Assembly (NCBI RefSeq): GCF_000982825.1
Contig: NZ_CP011047.1
Location: 2,914,001 to 2,978,000 of the forward strand
Source: Cronobacter sakazakii
Lineage (GTDB): Bacteria; Pseudomonadota; Gammaproteobacteria; Enterobacterales; Enterobacteriaceae
Direction of reading: 5' to 3'
DNA length: 64,000 nucleotides
Below the pieces are notes generated by a model that searched no databases, was not told the origin of the DNA, and saw nothing but the letters and a program-made list of their open reading frames with translations. The translations under genes and the position numbers were made by a program. Shown here piece by piece: positions 19,520-28,506 of the stretch. The number at the start of each line of letters is the position of its first letter. The first letter of the stretch is position 1.

Positions 19520-20860
19520 ATGAAAGTAACCGTATTTGGTATTGGCTATGTGGGGCTGGTACAGGCCGCTGTACTGGCGGAAGTTGGTCATGACGTTATG
19601 TGTATTGACGTCGACGCCAACAAGGTTGAAAACCTGAAGAAAGGGGTTATCCCTATCTATGAACCAGGCCTCACGCCGCTGGTGAAGAAAAACTACGAAG
19701 AAGGGCGTCTGCATTTCAGCACCGACGCCGCAGAAGGCGTAAACCACGGCGTGATGCAGTTTATCGCCGTAGGCACGCCGCCTGATGAGGACGGCTCTGC
19801 CGACCTGAAATATGTCACCGCCGTGGCGCGCACTATCGCCCAGCATATGACCAGCCATAAAGTCGTGCTGGATAAATCTACCGTTCCGGTTGGCACGGCG
19901 GATAAAGTGCGTCAGGTAATGAGCGAAACGCTGAAAGCGCGCGGTGTGGATTTCCCGTTCGATGTGGTTTCCAACCCCGAATTCCTCAAAGAGGGTGCCG
20001 CGGTTGCCGACTGCATGCGTCCTGAGCGTATCGTGGTTGGGACGGACAACGACGACGTGGTCGAACTGCTGCGTGAGTTGTATGAGCCGTTCAACCGCAA
20101 TCACGATCGCATGATCCTGATGGATATCCGCAGCGCCGAGCTGACGAAATATGCCGCCAACTGCATGCTGGCAACCAAAATCAGCTTCATGAACGAGATC
20201 TCAAACCTGGCTGAGCGCCTGGGCGCGGATGTCGAGAAAGTGCGTCAGGGCATCGGCTCCGATTCCCGTATCGGCTACCACTTTATCTATCCTGGCTGCG
20301 GCTACGGCGGCTCCTGCTTCCCGAAAGACGTTCAGGCGCTGATCCGCACTGCTGAGCATATCGGTTATGTGCCGCGCCTGCTGAAAGCGGTAGAAGACGT
20401 CAACAACGATCAGAAGATGAAGCTGCCAGAATTTATTCGTCGTCATTTCGGCGAGAATCTGGAAGGTAAAACCTTCGCGGTCTGGGGGCTTTCTTTCAAA
20501 CCAAATACTGACGATATGCGCGAAGCCTCAAGCCGCGTGCTGATGGAAGAGCTGTGGAAACATGGCGCCACCGTTCAGGCTTACGATCCGGAAGCGATGG
20601 ATGAAACCCAGCGTATTTACGGTCACCGTGCAGACTTACGTTTGATGGGCACCAAAGAAGCGGCGCTGCAGGGCGCGGACGCGTTGATTATCTGCACCGA
20701 GTGGCAGGCATTCCGCGCGCCGGATTTTGATTTCATCAAAAATTCCCTGAAAGAACCGGTTATCTTTGATGGCCGTAACCTGTATGATCCGGCAAGGCTC
20801 AGCAAACGCGGCTTTGTTTATTATGCAATCGGCCGTGGAGCATCCATTAACATTGCATAA
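19520..20860 (+). CDS. ugd: UDP-glucose 6-dehydrogenase
   Basis: This 446-residue enzyme oxidises UDP-glucose to UDP-glucuronate with two NAD+. The Rossmann motif GIGYVG is at 7-12, the substrate loop [11 protein letters not shown] at 151-161 and the catalytic cysteine C266 in YGGSCFPKD. It is of the longer class, unlike the 388-residue Ugd of the E. coli K-12 polysaccharide locus, so it is a different branch. It sits between galU and a UDP-glucuronate epimerase, giving a compact route toward UDP-galacturonate for surface polysaccharide. Confidence 0.93.
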   Translation: MKVTVFGIGYVGLVQAAVLAEVGHDVMCIDVDANKVENLKKGVIPIYEPGLTPLVKKNYEEGRLHFSTDAAEGVNHGVMQFIAVGTPPDEDGSADLKYVTAVARTIAQHMTSHKVVLDKSTVPVGTADKVRQVMSETLKARGVDFPFDVVSNPEFLKEGAAVADCMRPERIVVGTDNDDVVELLRELYEPFNRNHDRMILMDIRSAELTKYAANCMLATKISFMNEISNLAERLGADVEKVRQGIGSDSRIGYHFIYPGCGYGGSCFPKDVQALIRTAEHIGYVPRLLKAVEDVNNDQKMKLPEFIRRHFGENLEGKTFAVWGLSFKPNTDDMREASSRVLMEELWKHGATVQAYDPEAMDETQRIYGHRADLRLMGTKEAALQGADALIICTEWQAFRAPDFDFIKNSLKEPVIFDGRNLYDPARLSKRGFVYYAIGRGASINIA

Positions 20861-20874
20861 TTAATGAGGATCGT

Positions 20875-21888
20875 ATGAAATTTCTGGTTACCGGCGCAGC
20901 GGGCTTTATTGGTTTTCATGTTAGCGAACGTCTGCTGGCAGCCGGTCACCAGGTTATCGGTATCGATAACCTGAATGACTATTATGACGTCAACCTCAAA
21001 CTTGCCCGCCTCAATCTTCTTAAACAACACACTGCTTTTTATTTCGAAAAAATTGATCTGGCAGACCGTCAGGCAATGGAAACGTTATTTGCACAGCATC
21101 AGCCGCAACGCGTCATTCATCTTGCCGCACAGGCTGGCGTGCGTTATTCACTGGAAAATCCACATGCCTATGCGGATGCCAACCTGACCGGGCATTTAAA
21201 CGTGCTGGAAGGTTGCCGCCACCATAAGGTTGAGCATTTATTATACGCATCTTCCAGCTCCGTTTACGGTCTTAACCGTAAAATGCCATTTTCTACTGAC
21301 GACTCTGTCGATCATCCGGTTTCTTTATATGCGGCGACCAAAAAAGCCAATGAGCTGATGTCGCATACTTATTCGCATCTGTATGGCTTGCCGACCACAG
21401 GGCTGCGCTTTTTCACCGTATATGGCCCCTGGGGGCGTCCGGATATGGCGCTCTTTAAATTTACGCAGGCAATTGTCAAAGGCAGCAGCATTGATGTTTA
21501 TAATCACGGCCAGATGCGACGCGATTTTACTTATATCGACGATATTGCTGAGGCGATTGTCCGGTTGCAGGATGTTATTCCGCAGGCAGACCCGCAGTGG
21601 ACCGTAGAAAACGGTTCTCCGGCCACCAGTTCCGCGCCGTACCGTGTTTATAATATCGGCAACAGTTCTCCCGTTGCGTTAATGGATTATATTTCCGCCC
21701 TGGAAATAGCGCTGGGCAAAGAAGCGCAGAAAAATATGCTGCCGATGCAACCGGGTGATGTGCTTGAGACGAGTGCCGACACCTCCGCACTCTATGAGGT
21801 GATCGGGTTTAAGCCGCAGACCAGCGTGGAAGAGGGCGTTAAACGCTTTGTGACGTGGTATAAAGCGTTTTATAACGTAGAGGCGTAG
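20875..21888 (+). CDS. UDP-glucuronate 4-epimerase (SDR extended family)
   Basis: This 337-residue extended SDR protein has the NAD-binding motif GAAGFIG (7-13), SSSSVYG near 126-132 and the catalytic Y152-x3-K156 pair (YAATK). Features such as RFFTVYGPWGRPDMA are typical of UDP-glucuronate 4-epimerases (Gla/Uge type) rather than GalE. It would convert UDP-glucuronate to UDP-galacturonate. GAGGATC precedes the ATG. Only 14 bp separate it from ugd. Substrate is inferred from family motifs and neighbours. Confidence 0.88.
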   Translation: MKFLVTGAAGFIGFHVSERLLAAGHQVIGIDNLNDYYDVNLKLARLNLLKQHTAFYFEKIDLADRQAMETLFAQHQPQRVIHLAAQAGVRYSLENPHAYADANLTGHLNVLEGCRHHKVEHLLYASSSSVYGLNRKMPFSTDDSVDHPVSLYAATKKANELMSHTYSHLYGLPTTGLRFFTVYGPWGRPDMALFKFTQAIVKGSSIDVYNHGQMRRDFTYIDDIAEAIVRLQDVIPQADPQWTVENGSPATSSAPYRVYNIGNSSPVALMDYISALEIALGKEAQKNMLPMQPGDVLETSADTSALYEVIGFKPQTSVEEGVKRFVTWYKAFYNVEA

Positions 21889-21944
21889 TCCTCCACTGTT
21901 ATTGTCTCAAATCGCCTCTCGCTTGTTATGAGAGGCCTTAAAAC

Positions 21945-21970
21945 AAAAAACCCGCCGAGGCGGGTTTTTT
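21945..21970. terminator. Bidirectional terminator between the epimerase and hns
   Basis: AAAAAACCCGCC pairs with GGCGGGTTTTTT around a short loop. With A and T runs on both sides it can end the galU-ugd-epimerase transcript on the plus strand and the hns transcript on the minus strand. Confidence 0.85.
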
Positions 21971-22002
21971 AATACAGCACCAAAAGCACTGTCTGAACGA
22001 AA

Positions 22003-22416
22003 TTAATCCTTGATCAGGAAATCGTCCAGCTGTTTGCCTTGCTCGTCGATTGCTTTTTTGATCACGGCAGGCGTGCGGCCCTGGCCGGTCCAGGTTTTGC
22101 TTTCGCCGTTTTCGTCGGTATAACGATATTTGGCCGGACGTGCAGCACGTTTAGCTTTAGTACCGGTTTTAGCGGCAGACATGCTGTTCAGTAATTCATT
22201 CGGATCAATACCGTCAGCAATCAGCATTTCACGGTACTGCTGTAATTTGCGAGTACGTTCTTCGATTTCCGCAGCGGCAGCGCTTTCTTCTTCACGGCGC
22301 TCATTTACAACCACTTCTAATTTCTCCAGCATCTCTTCCAGAGTTTCCAGAGTACATTCTCTCGCCTGTGCACGAAGAGTACGGATGTTGTTCAGAATTT
22401 TAAGTGCTTCGCTCAT
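22003..22416 (-). CDS. hns: H-NS, nucleoid-associated silencer
   Basis: This 137-residue protein has an N-terminal coiled-coil oligomerisation region (about 1-80), a flexible linker rich in A, T and K, and a C-terminal DNA-binding domain with the AT-hook-like loop QGR at 112-114 (TWTGQGRTP). It silences AT-rich and horizontally acquired DNA and constrains supercoils. Length and sequence match E. coli H-NS. Its leader shares the long conserved untranslated sequence known upstream of E. coli hns. Confidence 0.98.
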   Translation of the reverse strand: MSEALKILNNIRTLRAQARECTLETLEEMLEKLEVVVNERREEESAAAAEIEERTRKLQQYREMLIADGIDPNELLNSMSAAKTGTKAKRAARPAKYRYTDENGESKTWTGQGRTPAVIKKAIDEQGKQLDDFLIKD

Positions 22417-22458
22417 TGTAGTAATCTCAAACTTATAATGGGGTGGTGTGTTGAGCTA

Positions 22459-22487
22459 ATAATAGAGCCTTAAATTCAGTTCTGCAA
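22459..22487 (-). promoter_or_regulatory. Probable hns promoter
   Basis: On the minus strand TTGCAG (22482-22487) and TATTAT (22459-22464) are separated by 17 bp, about 43 bp ahead of the hns start. This fits a sigma-70 promoter. The rest of the 541-bp gap to tdk (22417-22957) is AT-rich and shows no gene; a TATGAT at 22906-22911 is a possible tdk -10. Confidence 0.6.
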
Positions 22488-22957
22488 TAGGCCGAAATGT
22501 AAGGAAGTCAAAATATCGGATTATTTGTGCGCGTTTAATAAAGCGATACTTAAATTTTTCTTGAAGTAACGCACAAAGTTACCCATGTAAAAACTGCCCT
22601 GATAGCGGGGCCGCCAGGTACGAATTCACCAGAGAAACACCATTTTTTAAGGGATTATTATCCGCATCAGTAAATATCTCGCCTCTGTATTAGTGGAACA
22701 CTCATCAATCGCTGACCGCTGCTTATTAGAATAGCCAGCACGTTATGCCTATTTGATTAACAGGCTAAAATGGCCGCGGTCTCCACAGTTTATCCACAAT
22801 AAGAGCCATAAATGTGTTTCAAAGTGTTGAGCGGGCGGCTTTTCGCCACTCGCTATATAAGGATGGCTTGCGATGAGCCGAGAGTTGCATGCCCCTTACA
22901 GAGAATATGATACACTGGCTGCGACTAACCAACACTTAAGCCAGGGTTATCGAGCAG

Positions 22958-23563
22958 ATGGCGCAACTTTATTTTTACTATTCGGCGATGAATGCCGGTA
23001 AATCTACAGCATTACTCCAGTCTTCATATAACTACCAGGAAAGGGGAATGCGTACCCTTGTTTATACCGCGGAAATTGATGATCGTTTTGGCGCAGGAAA
23101 GGTGAGTTCCCGTATAGGATTATCCTCGCCAGCAAGACTTTATAATGCGCATACGTCTTTATTTGAAGATATTCGCGATGCGCATCAGGAAGCCCCCGTT
23201 CATTGCGTGCTGGTGGATGAAAGTCAGTTTCTGACCCGCGATCAGGTTTACGCCCTTTCTGAAGTCGTCGATAAGCTGGATATACCCGTGCTCTGTTATG
23301 GCCTGCGTACGGATTTTCGTGGTGAACTCTTTGGAGGAAGCCAGTATTTGCTGGCATGGTCTGACAAACTGGTAGAGCTGAAAACCGTCTGCTTTTGCGG
23401 TCGTAAAGCGGGCATGGTGCTCCGTCTCGACCATGAGGGCCGGCCTTATAATGAAGGCGAACAGGTCGTCATTGGTGGTAATGAGCGTTATGTGTCGGTG
23501 TGTCGTAAGCATTATAAAGAAGCCCTGGAAAAGGGCTCCTTAAAAGCGATTCAGGGCCGCTAA
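22958..23563 (+). CDS. tdk: Tdk, thymidine kinase
   Basis: This 201-residue type II thymidine kinase phosphorylates thymidine with ATP. The P-loop SAMNAGKST is at residues 9-17, the DESQF acid motif (about 88-92) follows, then GLRTDFRGE, and two cysteine pairs for the structural zinc (CFCGRKAG and VCRKH). It is four residues shorter than E. coli Tdk at the C-terminus. It is a single-gene unit with a hairpin terminator after it. Confidence 0.97.
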   Translation: MAQLYFYYSAMNAGKSTALLQSSYNYQERGMRTLVYTAEIDDRFGAGKVSSRIGLSSPARLYNAHTSLFEDIRDAHQEAPVHCVLVDESQFLTRDQVYALSEVVDKLDIPVLCYGLRTDFRGELFGGSQYLLAWSDKLVELKTVCFCGRKAGMVLRLDHEGRPYNEGEQVVIGGNERYVSVCRKHYKEALEKGSLKAIQGR

Positions 23564-23601
23564 AAGACTTTGGCCTGCGCCCCCCATGAGTCCAACTGAA
23601 C

Positions 23602-23630
23602 AAGCCTCACGATTGCGCTGAGGCTTTTTT
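23602..23630 (+). terminator. tdk terminator
   Basis: AAGCCTCA pairs with TGAGGCTT across a nine-base loop followed by a T run, ending the tdk transcript 40 bp after its stop. Confidence 0.85.
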
Positions 23631-23880
23631 ATGAATACGGCCATCTGACCGTTAAAGTCAAAAGAAACTGGGGCACTGGCGTATGCTCAGAGAAGGATAC
23701 GGGGTTTCCATTTCATATGCCTCTTCTATATGCCTCGTCACATTGCCTGGTAAAAACCGATGAAGCGCAACATTCATTAGTGCATCAGTGAGGTTTAAGT
23801 CTGATGTGGGGTTTTAGTCAGACGATGGATGGCAACGCGCTGTCTGCTTTTCTTTGGTACACCGGTTTGCACAGAGCAAA
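23631..23880. other. Non-coding gap between tdk and adhE terminators
   Basis: About 250 bp with no supported gene. It contains a repeated CATATGCCTC / TATATGCCTC motif near 23714 and 23728. No tRNA, sRNA or promoter could be recognised. Confidence 0.4.
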
Positions 23881-23906
23881 AAAAACCCGCCGGGCGGCGG
23901 GTTTTT
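23881..23906 (-). terminator. adhE terminator
   Basis: AAAAACCCGCC and GGCGGGTTTTT flank a four-base loop. On the minus strand it ends adhE just past its stop; its symmetry also allows termination from the tdk side. Confidence 0.85.
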
Positions 23907-23920
23907 AACTTTAAACGATC

Positions 23921-26599
23921 TTAAACCGTTTTCTTGGCTTTTTTGTCAGCTTTCGCGACAGGAGCGGCTTCAGCTTTTACAGCTTCAGCACCTTCCTTGT
24001 ATTCACGGCCGTAGAAGCTATCCAGCAGGATCTGTTTCAGCTCGGCAATCAGCGGGTAGCGCGGGTTAGCGCCAGTACACTGGTCATCGAAGGCATCTTC
24101 AGACAGTTTATCAACATGGGCCAGGAAGTCGGCTTCCTGAACGCCTGCTTCACGGATAGATTTCGGAATACCCAGTTCAGCTTTGATGCTTTCCAGCCAT
24201 GCCAGCAGTTTCTCAATTTTCGCTGCGGTACGGTCGCCCGGTGCAGTGAGACCCAGATGGTCAGCCACTTCAGCATAACGGCGACGCGCCTGCGGACGGT
24301 CATACTGGCTGAAAGCGGTCTGCTTGGTCGGGTTATCGTTCGCGTTATAGCGGATAACGTTAGAAATCAGCAGGGCGTTCGCCAGACCATGCGGAATGTG
24401 GAACTGTGAACCCAGCTTGTGTGCCATGGAGTGACACACGCCGAGGAAAGCGTTCGCAAACGCGATACCGGCGATAGTCGCAGCACTGTGAACACGTTCA
24501 CGCGCAACCGGGTTTTTCGAACCTTCATGGTAAGACGCCGGCAGGTTTTCTTTCAGCAGTTTCAGTGCCTGAAGCGCCTGACCATCGGAGAATTCAGATG
24601 CCAGTACAGAAACGTAAGCTTCCAGCGCGTGAGTGACCGCATCCAGACCACCGAAGGCGCAGAGTGACTTCGGCATATCCATCACCAGGTTGGCATCGAC
24701 AATCGCCATATCCGGGGTCAGGGCGTAGTCCGCCAGCGGATATTTCTGACCGGTTTCGTCGTCGGTAACCACCGCAAACGGCGTGACTTCAGAACCGGTA
24801 CCGGAAGTGGTGGTGACGGCGATCATTTTCGCTTTCACGCCCATTTTCGGGAACTTGTAGATACGTTTACGGATATCCATAAAGCGCAGCGCCAGTTCTT
24901 CGAAGTGGGTTTCCGGGTGTTCGTACATGACCCACATGATTTTCGCGGCATCCATCGGGGAGCCACCACCGAGCGCGATGATAACGTCCGGTTTAAAGGA
25001 GTTCATCAGCTCAGCGCCTTTGCGAACCACGCTCAGGGTCGGGTCAGCTTCTACTTCAAAGAACACTTCAGTTTCAACACCAGCCGCTTTCAGTACGGAG
25101 GTGATCTGGTCGGCATAACCGTTGTTGAACAGGAAGCGGTCAGTCACGATCATGGCGCGTTTGTGACCATCAGTAATCACTTCATCCAGCGCAATCGGCA
25201 GTGAGCCGCGACGGAAGTAGATAGATTTCGGAAGTTTATGCCACAACATGTTTTCAGCTCGCTTAGCAACGGTTTTCTTGTTGATCAGGTGTTTCGGACC
25301 AACGTTTTCAGAGATGGAGTTACCACCCCAGGAGCCGCAACCCAGCGTCAGAGACGGCGCCAGCTTGAAGTTGTAGAGATCCCCGATACCACCCTGAGAA
25401 GCCGGCGTGTTGATAAGGATACGCGCGGTTTTCATTTTATCGCCGAAGAAAGTGACGCGAGCCGGTTGGTTATCCTGGTCGGTGTACAGGCAAGAGGTAT
25501 GACCGATACCACCCATCGCAACCAGTTTTTCCGCTTTTTCTACAGCATCTTCGAAATCTTTCGCGCGATACATGGCGAGGGTCGGAGAGAGTTTCTCATG
25601 AGCGAACGGTTCGCTTTCATCCACCAGAGAGACTTCGCCAATCAGGATCTTAGTGCTGGACGGCACAGTGATGCCTGCCATCTCGGCGATTTTTACCGCC
25701 GGCTGACCTACGATAGCCGCGTTCAGCGCGCCATTCTTCAGAATGATATTCTGCACGGCTTTCAGTTCCGCGCCCTGCAGCAGGTAGCCGCCGTGGCTCG
25801 CGAAACGTTCGCGCACCGCATCATAAACAGAATCAACAACGATGACAGACTGTTCAGAGGCACAGATAACGCCGTTATCAAACGTCTTAGACATCAGGAT
25901 AGAAGCGACAGCGCGTTTGATATCGGCTGTTTCGTCGATAACCACCGGTGTGTTACCAGCACCTACACCGATAGCAGGTTTACCGGAGCTGTACGCTGCT
26001 TTCACCATGCCCGGGCCACCGGTGGCCAGAATCAGGTTGATATCCGGGTGATGCATCAGCGCGTTAGACAGCTCAACGGAAGGCTGATCAATCCAGCCGA
26101 TCAGATCTTTCGGCGCGCCTGCAGCGATAGCGGCTTGCAGCACGATATCCGCTGCCTTATTAGTTGCATCTTTCGCACGCGGATGCGGAGAGAAAATGAT
26201 CGCGTTACGGGTTTTCAGGCTGATAAGCGATTTGAAAATGGCGGTAGACGTTGGGTTAGTGGTCGGAACGATACCGCAGATGATGCCGATAGGTTCAGCG
26301 ATGGTAATCGTACCAAAGGTGTCATCTTCGTCGAGAATGCCGCAGGTTTTCTCGTCTTTATAGGCGTTGTAGATATATTCAGAAGCAAAGTGGTTTTTGA
26401 TCACTTTATCTTCGACGATACCCATTCCGGATTCGGCAACGGCCATTTTAGCGAGGGGGATTCGAGCATCTGCAGCGGCCAGAGCGGCGGCGCGGAAGAT
26501 TTTGTCAACCTGTTCTTGGGTGAAGTTGGCATATTCACGCTGGGCTTTTTTGACGCGCTCGACGAGGGCGTTTAGTTCAGCGACATTAGTAACAGCCAT
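23921..26599 (-). CDS. adhE: AdhE, bifunctional acetaldehyde-CoA/alcohol dehydrogenase
   Basis: This 892-residue fermentative enzyme converts acetyl-CoA to ethanol in two NADH-dependent steps. The N-terminal half (about 1-440) is the aldehyde dehydrogenase with catalytic cysteine in FDNGVICASEQS. The C-terminal half (about 450-870) is an iron-dependent alcohol dehydrogenase with ALGGGSPMDAAK and the metal-histidine stretch GVCHSMAHKLGSQFHIPHG. A lysine- and alanine-rich tail closes it. The E. coli protein has 891 residues and forms long spirosomes. The leader carries a striking inverted repeat described separately. Confidence 0.98.
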   Translation of the reverse strand: MAVTNVAELNALVERVKKAQREYANFTQEQVDKIFRAAALAAADARIPLAKMAVAESGMGIVEDKVIKNHFASEYIYNAYKDEKTCGILDEDDTFGTITIAEPIGIICGIVPTTNPTSTAIFKSLISLKTRNAIIFSPHPRAKDATNKAADIVLQAAIAAGAPKDLIGWIDQPSVELSNALMHHPDINLILATGGPGMVKAAYSSGKPAIGVGAGNTPVVIDETADIKRAVASILMSKTFDNGVICASEQSVIVVDSVYDAVRERFASHGGYLLQGAELKAVQNIILKNGALNAAIVGQPAVKIAEMAGITVPSSTKILIGEVSLVDESEPFAHEKLSPTLAMYRAKDFEDAVEKAEKLVAMGGIGHTSCLYTDQDNQPARVTFFGDKMKTARILINTPASQGGIGDLYNFKLAPSLTLGCGSWGGNSISENVGPKHLINKKTVAKRAENMLWHKLPKSIYFRRGSLPIALDEVITDGHKRAMIVTDRFLFNNGYADQITSVLKAAGVETEVFFEVEADPTLSVVRKGAELMNSFKPDVIIALGGGSPMDAAKIMWVMYEHPETHFEELALRFMDIRKRIYKFPKMGVKAKMIAVTTTSGTGSEVTPFAVVTDDETGQKYPLADYALTPDMAIVDANLVMDMPKSLCAFGGLDAVTHALEAYVSVLASEFSDGQALQALKLLKENLPASYHEGSKNPVARERVHSAATIAGIAFANAFLGVCHSMAHKLGSQFHIPHGLANALLISNVIRYNANDNPTKQTAFSQYDRPQARRRYAEVADHLGLTAPGDRTAAKIEKLLAWLESIKAELGIPKSIREAGVQEADFLAHVDKLSEDAFDDQCTGANPRYPLIAELKQILLDSFYGREYKEGAEAVKAEAAPVAKADKKAKKTV

Positions 26600-26603
26600 A
26601 ATG

Positions 26604-26736
26604 CTCTCCTGATAATGTTAAACTCTTTTAGTAAATCATCTGCTCGAAACGACAGTATAGTCAGCCCCAAACAGCGTGCGTTACAGACAGGTTTACCAGC
26701 ACAACGACCACAAACCCCGCTGATTTACTAAAAGAG
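26604..26736 (-). promoter_or_regulatory. adhE leader inverted repeat enclosing the ribosome site region
   Basis: CTCTTTTAGTAAATCA at 26623-26638 is perfectly complementary to TGATTTACTAAAAGAG at 26721-26736, 82 bp apart. The proximal arm ends about 15 bases before the adhE ribosome site (AGGAG, 26605-26609 on the minus strand). In the mRNA this gives a long 16-bp stem. In E. coli, RNase III cleavage of the adhE leader is needed to free the ribosome site, and this stem is a good candidate substrate. Confidence 0.65.
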
Positions 26737-27068
26737 CCTTGCCTTAAAACATTTCTCTGGAAAATGTCTTACTCCCTGGCGGCATCATCAAGATACTCAC
26801 TTCTGGTTACCAAAAGCGTGATCTAAATCAATTTAACCCCATGCTGACTCCTTTCAGCAGCCCTTATAGCGGTATTTCAGCGTTGGTTAATATATTTACT
26901 ACACTTTTGAATAATTAAATCACCATAAATCAACAAAAGAATAACACAGGTCGACGCGGTCAAATGGGCGCGAGATCAGGAATGTATAAAGGCGTAAGGG
27001 CGTAGCGTAAGCAGGGGTTTTGCATTACATTACGCACGCCGTTGCCTCACCAATCTGCGGAGCTTCCC
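26737..27068. other. adhE/ychE divergent gap
   Basis: This AT-rich non-coding stretch separates adhE and ychE. Runs such as TTAATATATTTACTACAC (26887-26904) could supply promoter elements for adhE on the minus strand. No further gene is seen. Confidence 0.45.
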
Positions 27069-27716
27069 TTGAATTCTATGCTGTTTGATTTGCCAACCTT
27101 TTTTAAGTTCTTTATTGGGCTGTTCGCACTGGTAAACCCGGTGGGCATCATTCCCGTCTTCATTAGTATGACGAGCTATCAGACCGCGGCGGCGCGCAAT
27201 AAAACCAATCTGACGGCAAACCTCTCCGTGGCCATTATTCTCTGGACATCGCTGTTTCTCGGTGATGCCATACTGCAGATTTTCGGCATCTCGATTGACT
27301 CCTTCCGCATCGCTGGCGGTATTCTGGTTGTCACCATTGCGATGTCGATGATTAGCGGGAAACTGGGCGAGGATAAGCAGAATAAGCAAGAGAAGTCAGA
27401 AACGGCGATCCGTGAAAGCATCGGCGTCGTACCACTGGCATTACCACTGATGGCGGGCCCGGGGGCAATCAGTTCAACTATCGTATGGGGTACGCGTTAC
27501 CACAGCTGGCAATATATGCTGGGCTTTACGGTCGCCATCGCGCTTTTCGCGGCATGTTGCTGGGGGGTGTTTCGCCTCGCGCCGTGGCTGGTTCGCCTTC
27601 TGGGGCAGACGGGCATTAACGTCATCACCCGTATCATGGGGCTATTGTTGATGGCGCTGGGCATTGAATTTATCGTGACAGGGATTAAAGCGCTCTTTCC
27701 GGGCCTGGTAAGTTAG
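27069..27716 (+). CDS. ychE: YchE, MarC-family inner membrane protein
   Basis: This protein has six hydrophobic segments and the MarC signature FFIGLFALVNPVGIIPVFISMT at the N-terminus. It was chosen to start at TTG 27069: CGGAG lies seven bases upstream, and the product is then 215 residues, the same as E. coli YchE. The ATG at 27078 is too far from that ribosome site, and the upstream extension has none. Transport substrate is unknown; MarC proteins were once linked to multidrug resistance but without support. Confidence 0.9.
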   Translation: MNSMLFDLPTFFKFFIGLFALVNPVGIIPVFISMTSYQTAAARNKTNLTANLSVAIILWTSLFLGDAILQIFGISIDSFRIAGGILVVTIAMSMISGKLGEDKQNKQEKSETAIRESIGVVPLALPLMAGPGAISSTIVWGTRYHSWQYMLGFTVAIALFAACCWGVFRLAPWLVRLLGQTGINVITRIMGLLLMALGIEFIVTGIKALFPGLVS

Positions 27717-27733
27717 TCATTTTCTTTCCTCAT

Positions 27734-27762
27734 AAAAGCGAAGCGGATGCTTCGCTTTTTTC
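27734..27762 (+). terminator. ychE terminator
   Basis: AAAGCGAAGC pairs with GCTTCGCTTT around a short loop, followed by a T tract. Confidence 0.8.
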
Positions 27763-28506
27763 TTTTATTATTAGCATTTCCTATAACCCTCTGCGTTTCG
27801 ATTTTTTACTCATAACTTTATCTGATATCTGGTAATTGATTATTAAAACAATCAATTACAGTGTCGGTTACATTCGTTGCGTTCATAAATAAAGCAATCA
27901 GTCTGTTATTTTTGTCACATGATAGTTTGAGTATTGATGCGGGTTTAACGAAATGATATTAGTAATTTCAACGCCAGCGCAGATAAATGTGCTAATTTTT
28001 GTTCAATTGTTAACTTTATGTTGCGATGCGCTGTGAGCAGAGTGACATGACGGGTGTATACGGCAGAATCCGTGTAACCTGTTGAATGAAAAGGGTAATA
28101 ATAAGTAATTTGTACTTTGCAGCCTGCCTGGCTCCACGTTTTCCTTCATGACAAAAGAGAAGCGGTTAACAAATTTGTAAATTGTATTGGCGCACAATTC
28201 ACGCATTTGATACTTTCCGGCAAAACATTTGCCTGCGAATTATCAACAGGTGAGAACGATTTTCGTATGAAAGCGCTTTCCTCCAACAGGTAGCGCGCAA
28301 AGAGACTGTCCTTAAAACAGGGAAGGGCAGTAAAGAATCGACGACAGGCTGCCAGAGAGCGGCCGTGATAAATAAAGTCGGTGATAGCAAGCTGTAAAAA
28401 AGAAAACCACCTGGCAGACGCGAAAGCTCCTGCGCTGCACAGGTCCCCGTCAGGGGAGAACGGGCTGACTTTCGTCAGTAATAATAATGAGTGGAGTACC
28501 AACACA
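27763..28506 (+). promoter_or_regulatory. Long leader and promoter region of oppA
   Basis: About 745 bp without a supported gene separates ychE from oppA. The first part is AT-rich (27770-28010) and would suit nucleoid proteins. The last bases before oppA (GAGTACCAACACA) include the ribosome site GGAG and a CA-rich tract, the type of target used by the GcvB small RNA on E. coli oppA. Promoter elements cannot be placed with confidence. Confidence 0.45.

Noticed and set aside
24116..26612. Long open frames on the plus strand opposite adhE, one of 445 codons
   Set aside because: They are shadows of the strongly conserved adhE gene, with no family match and no ribosome site.
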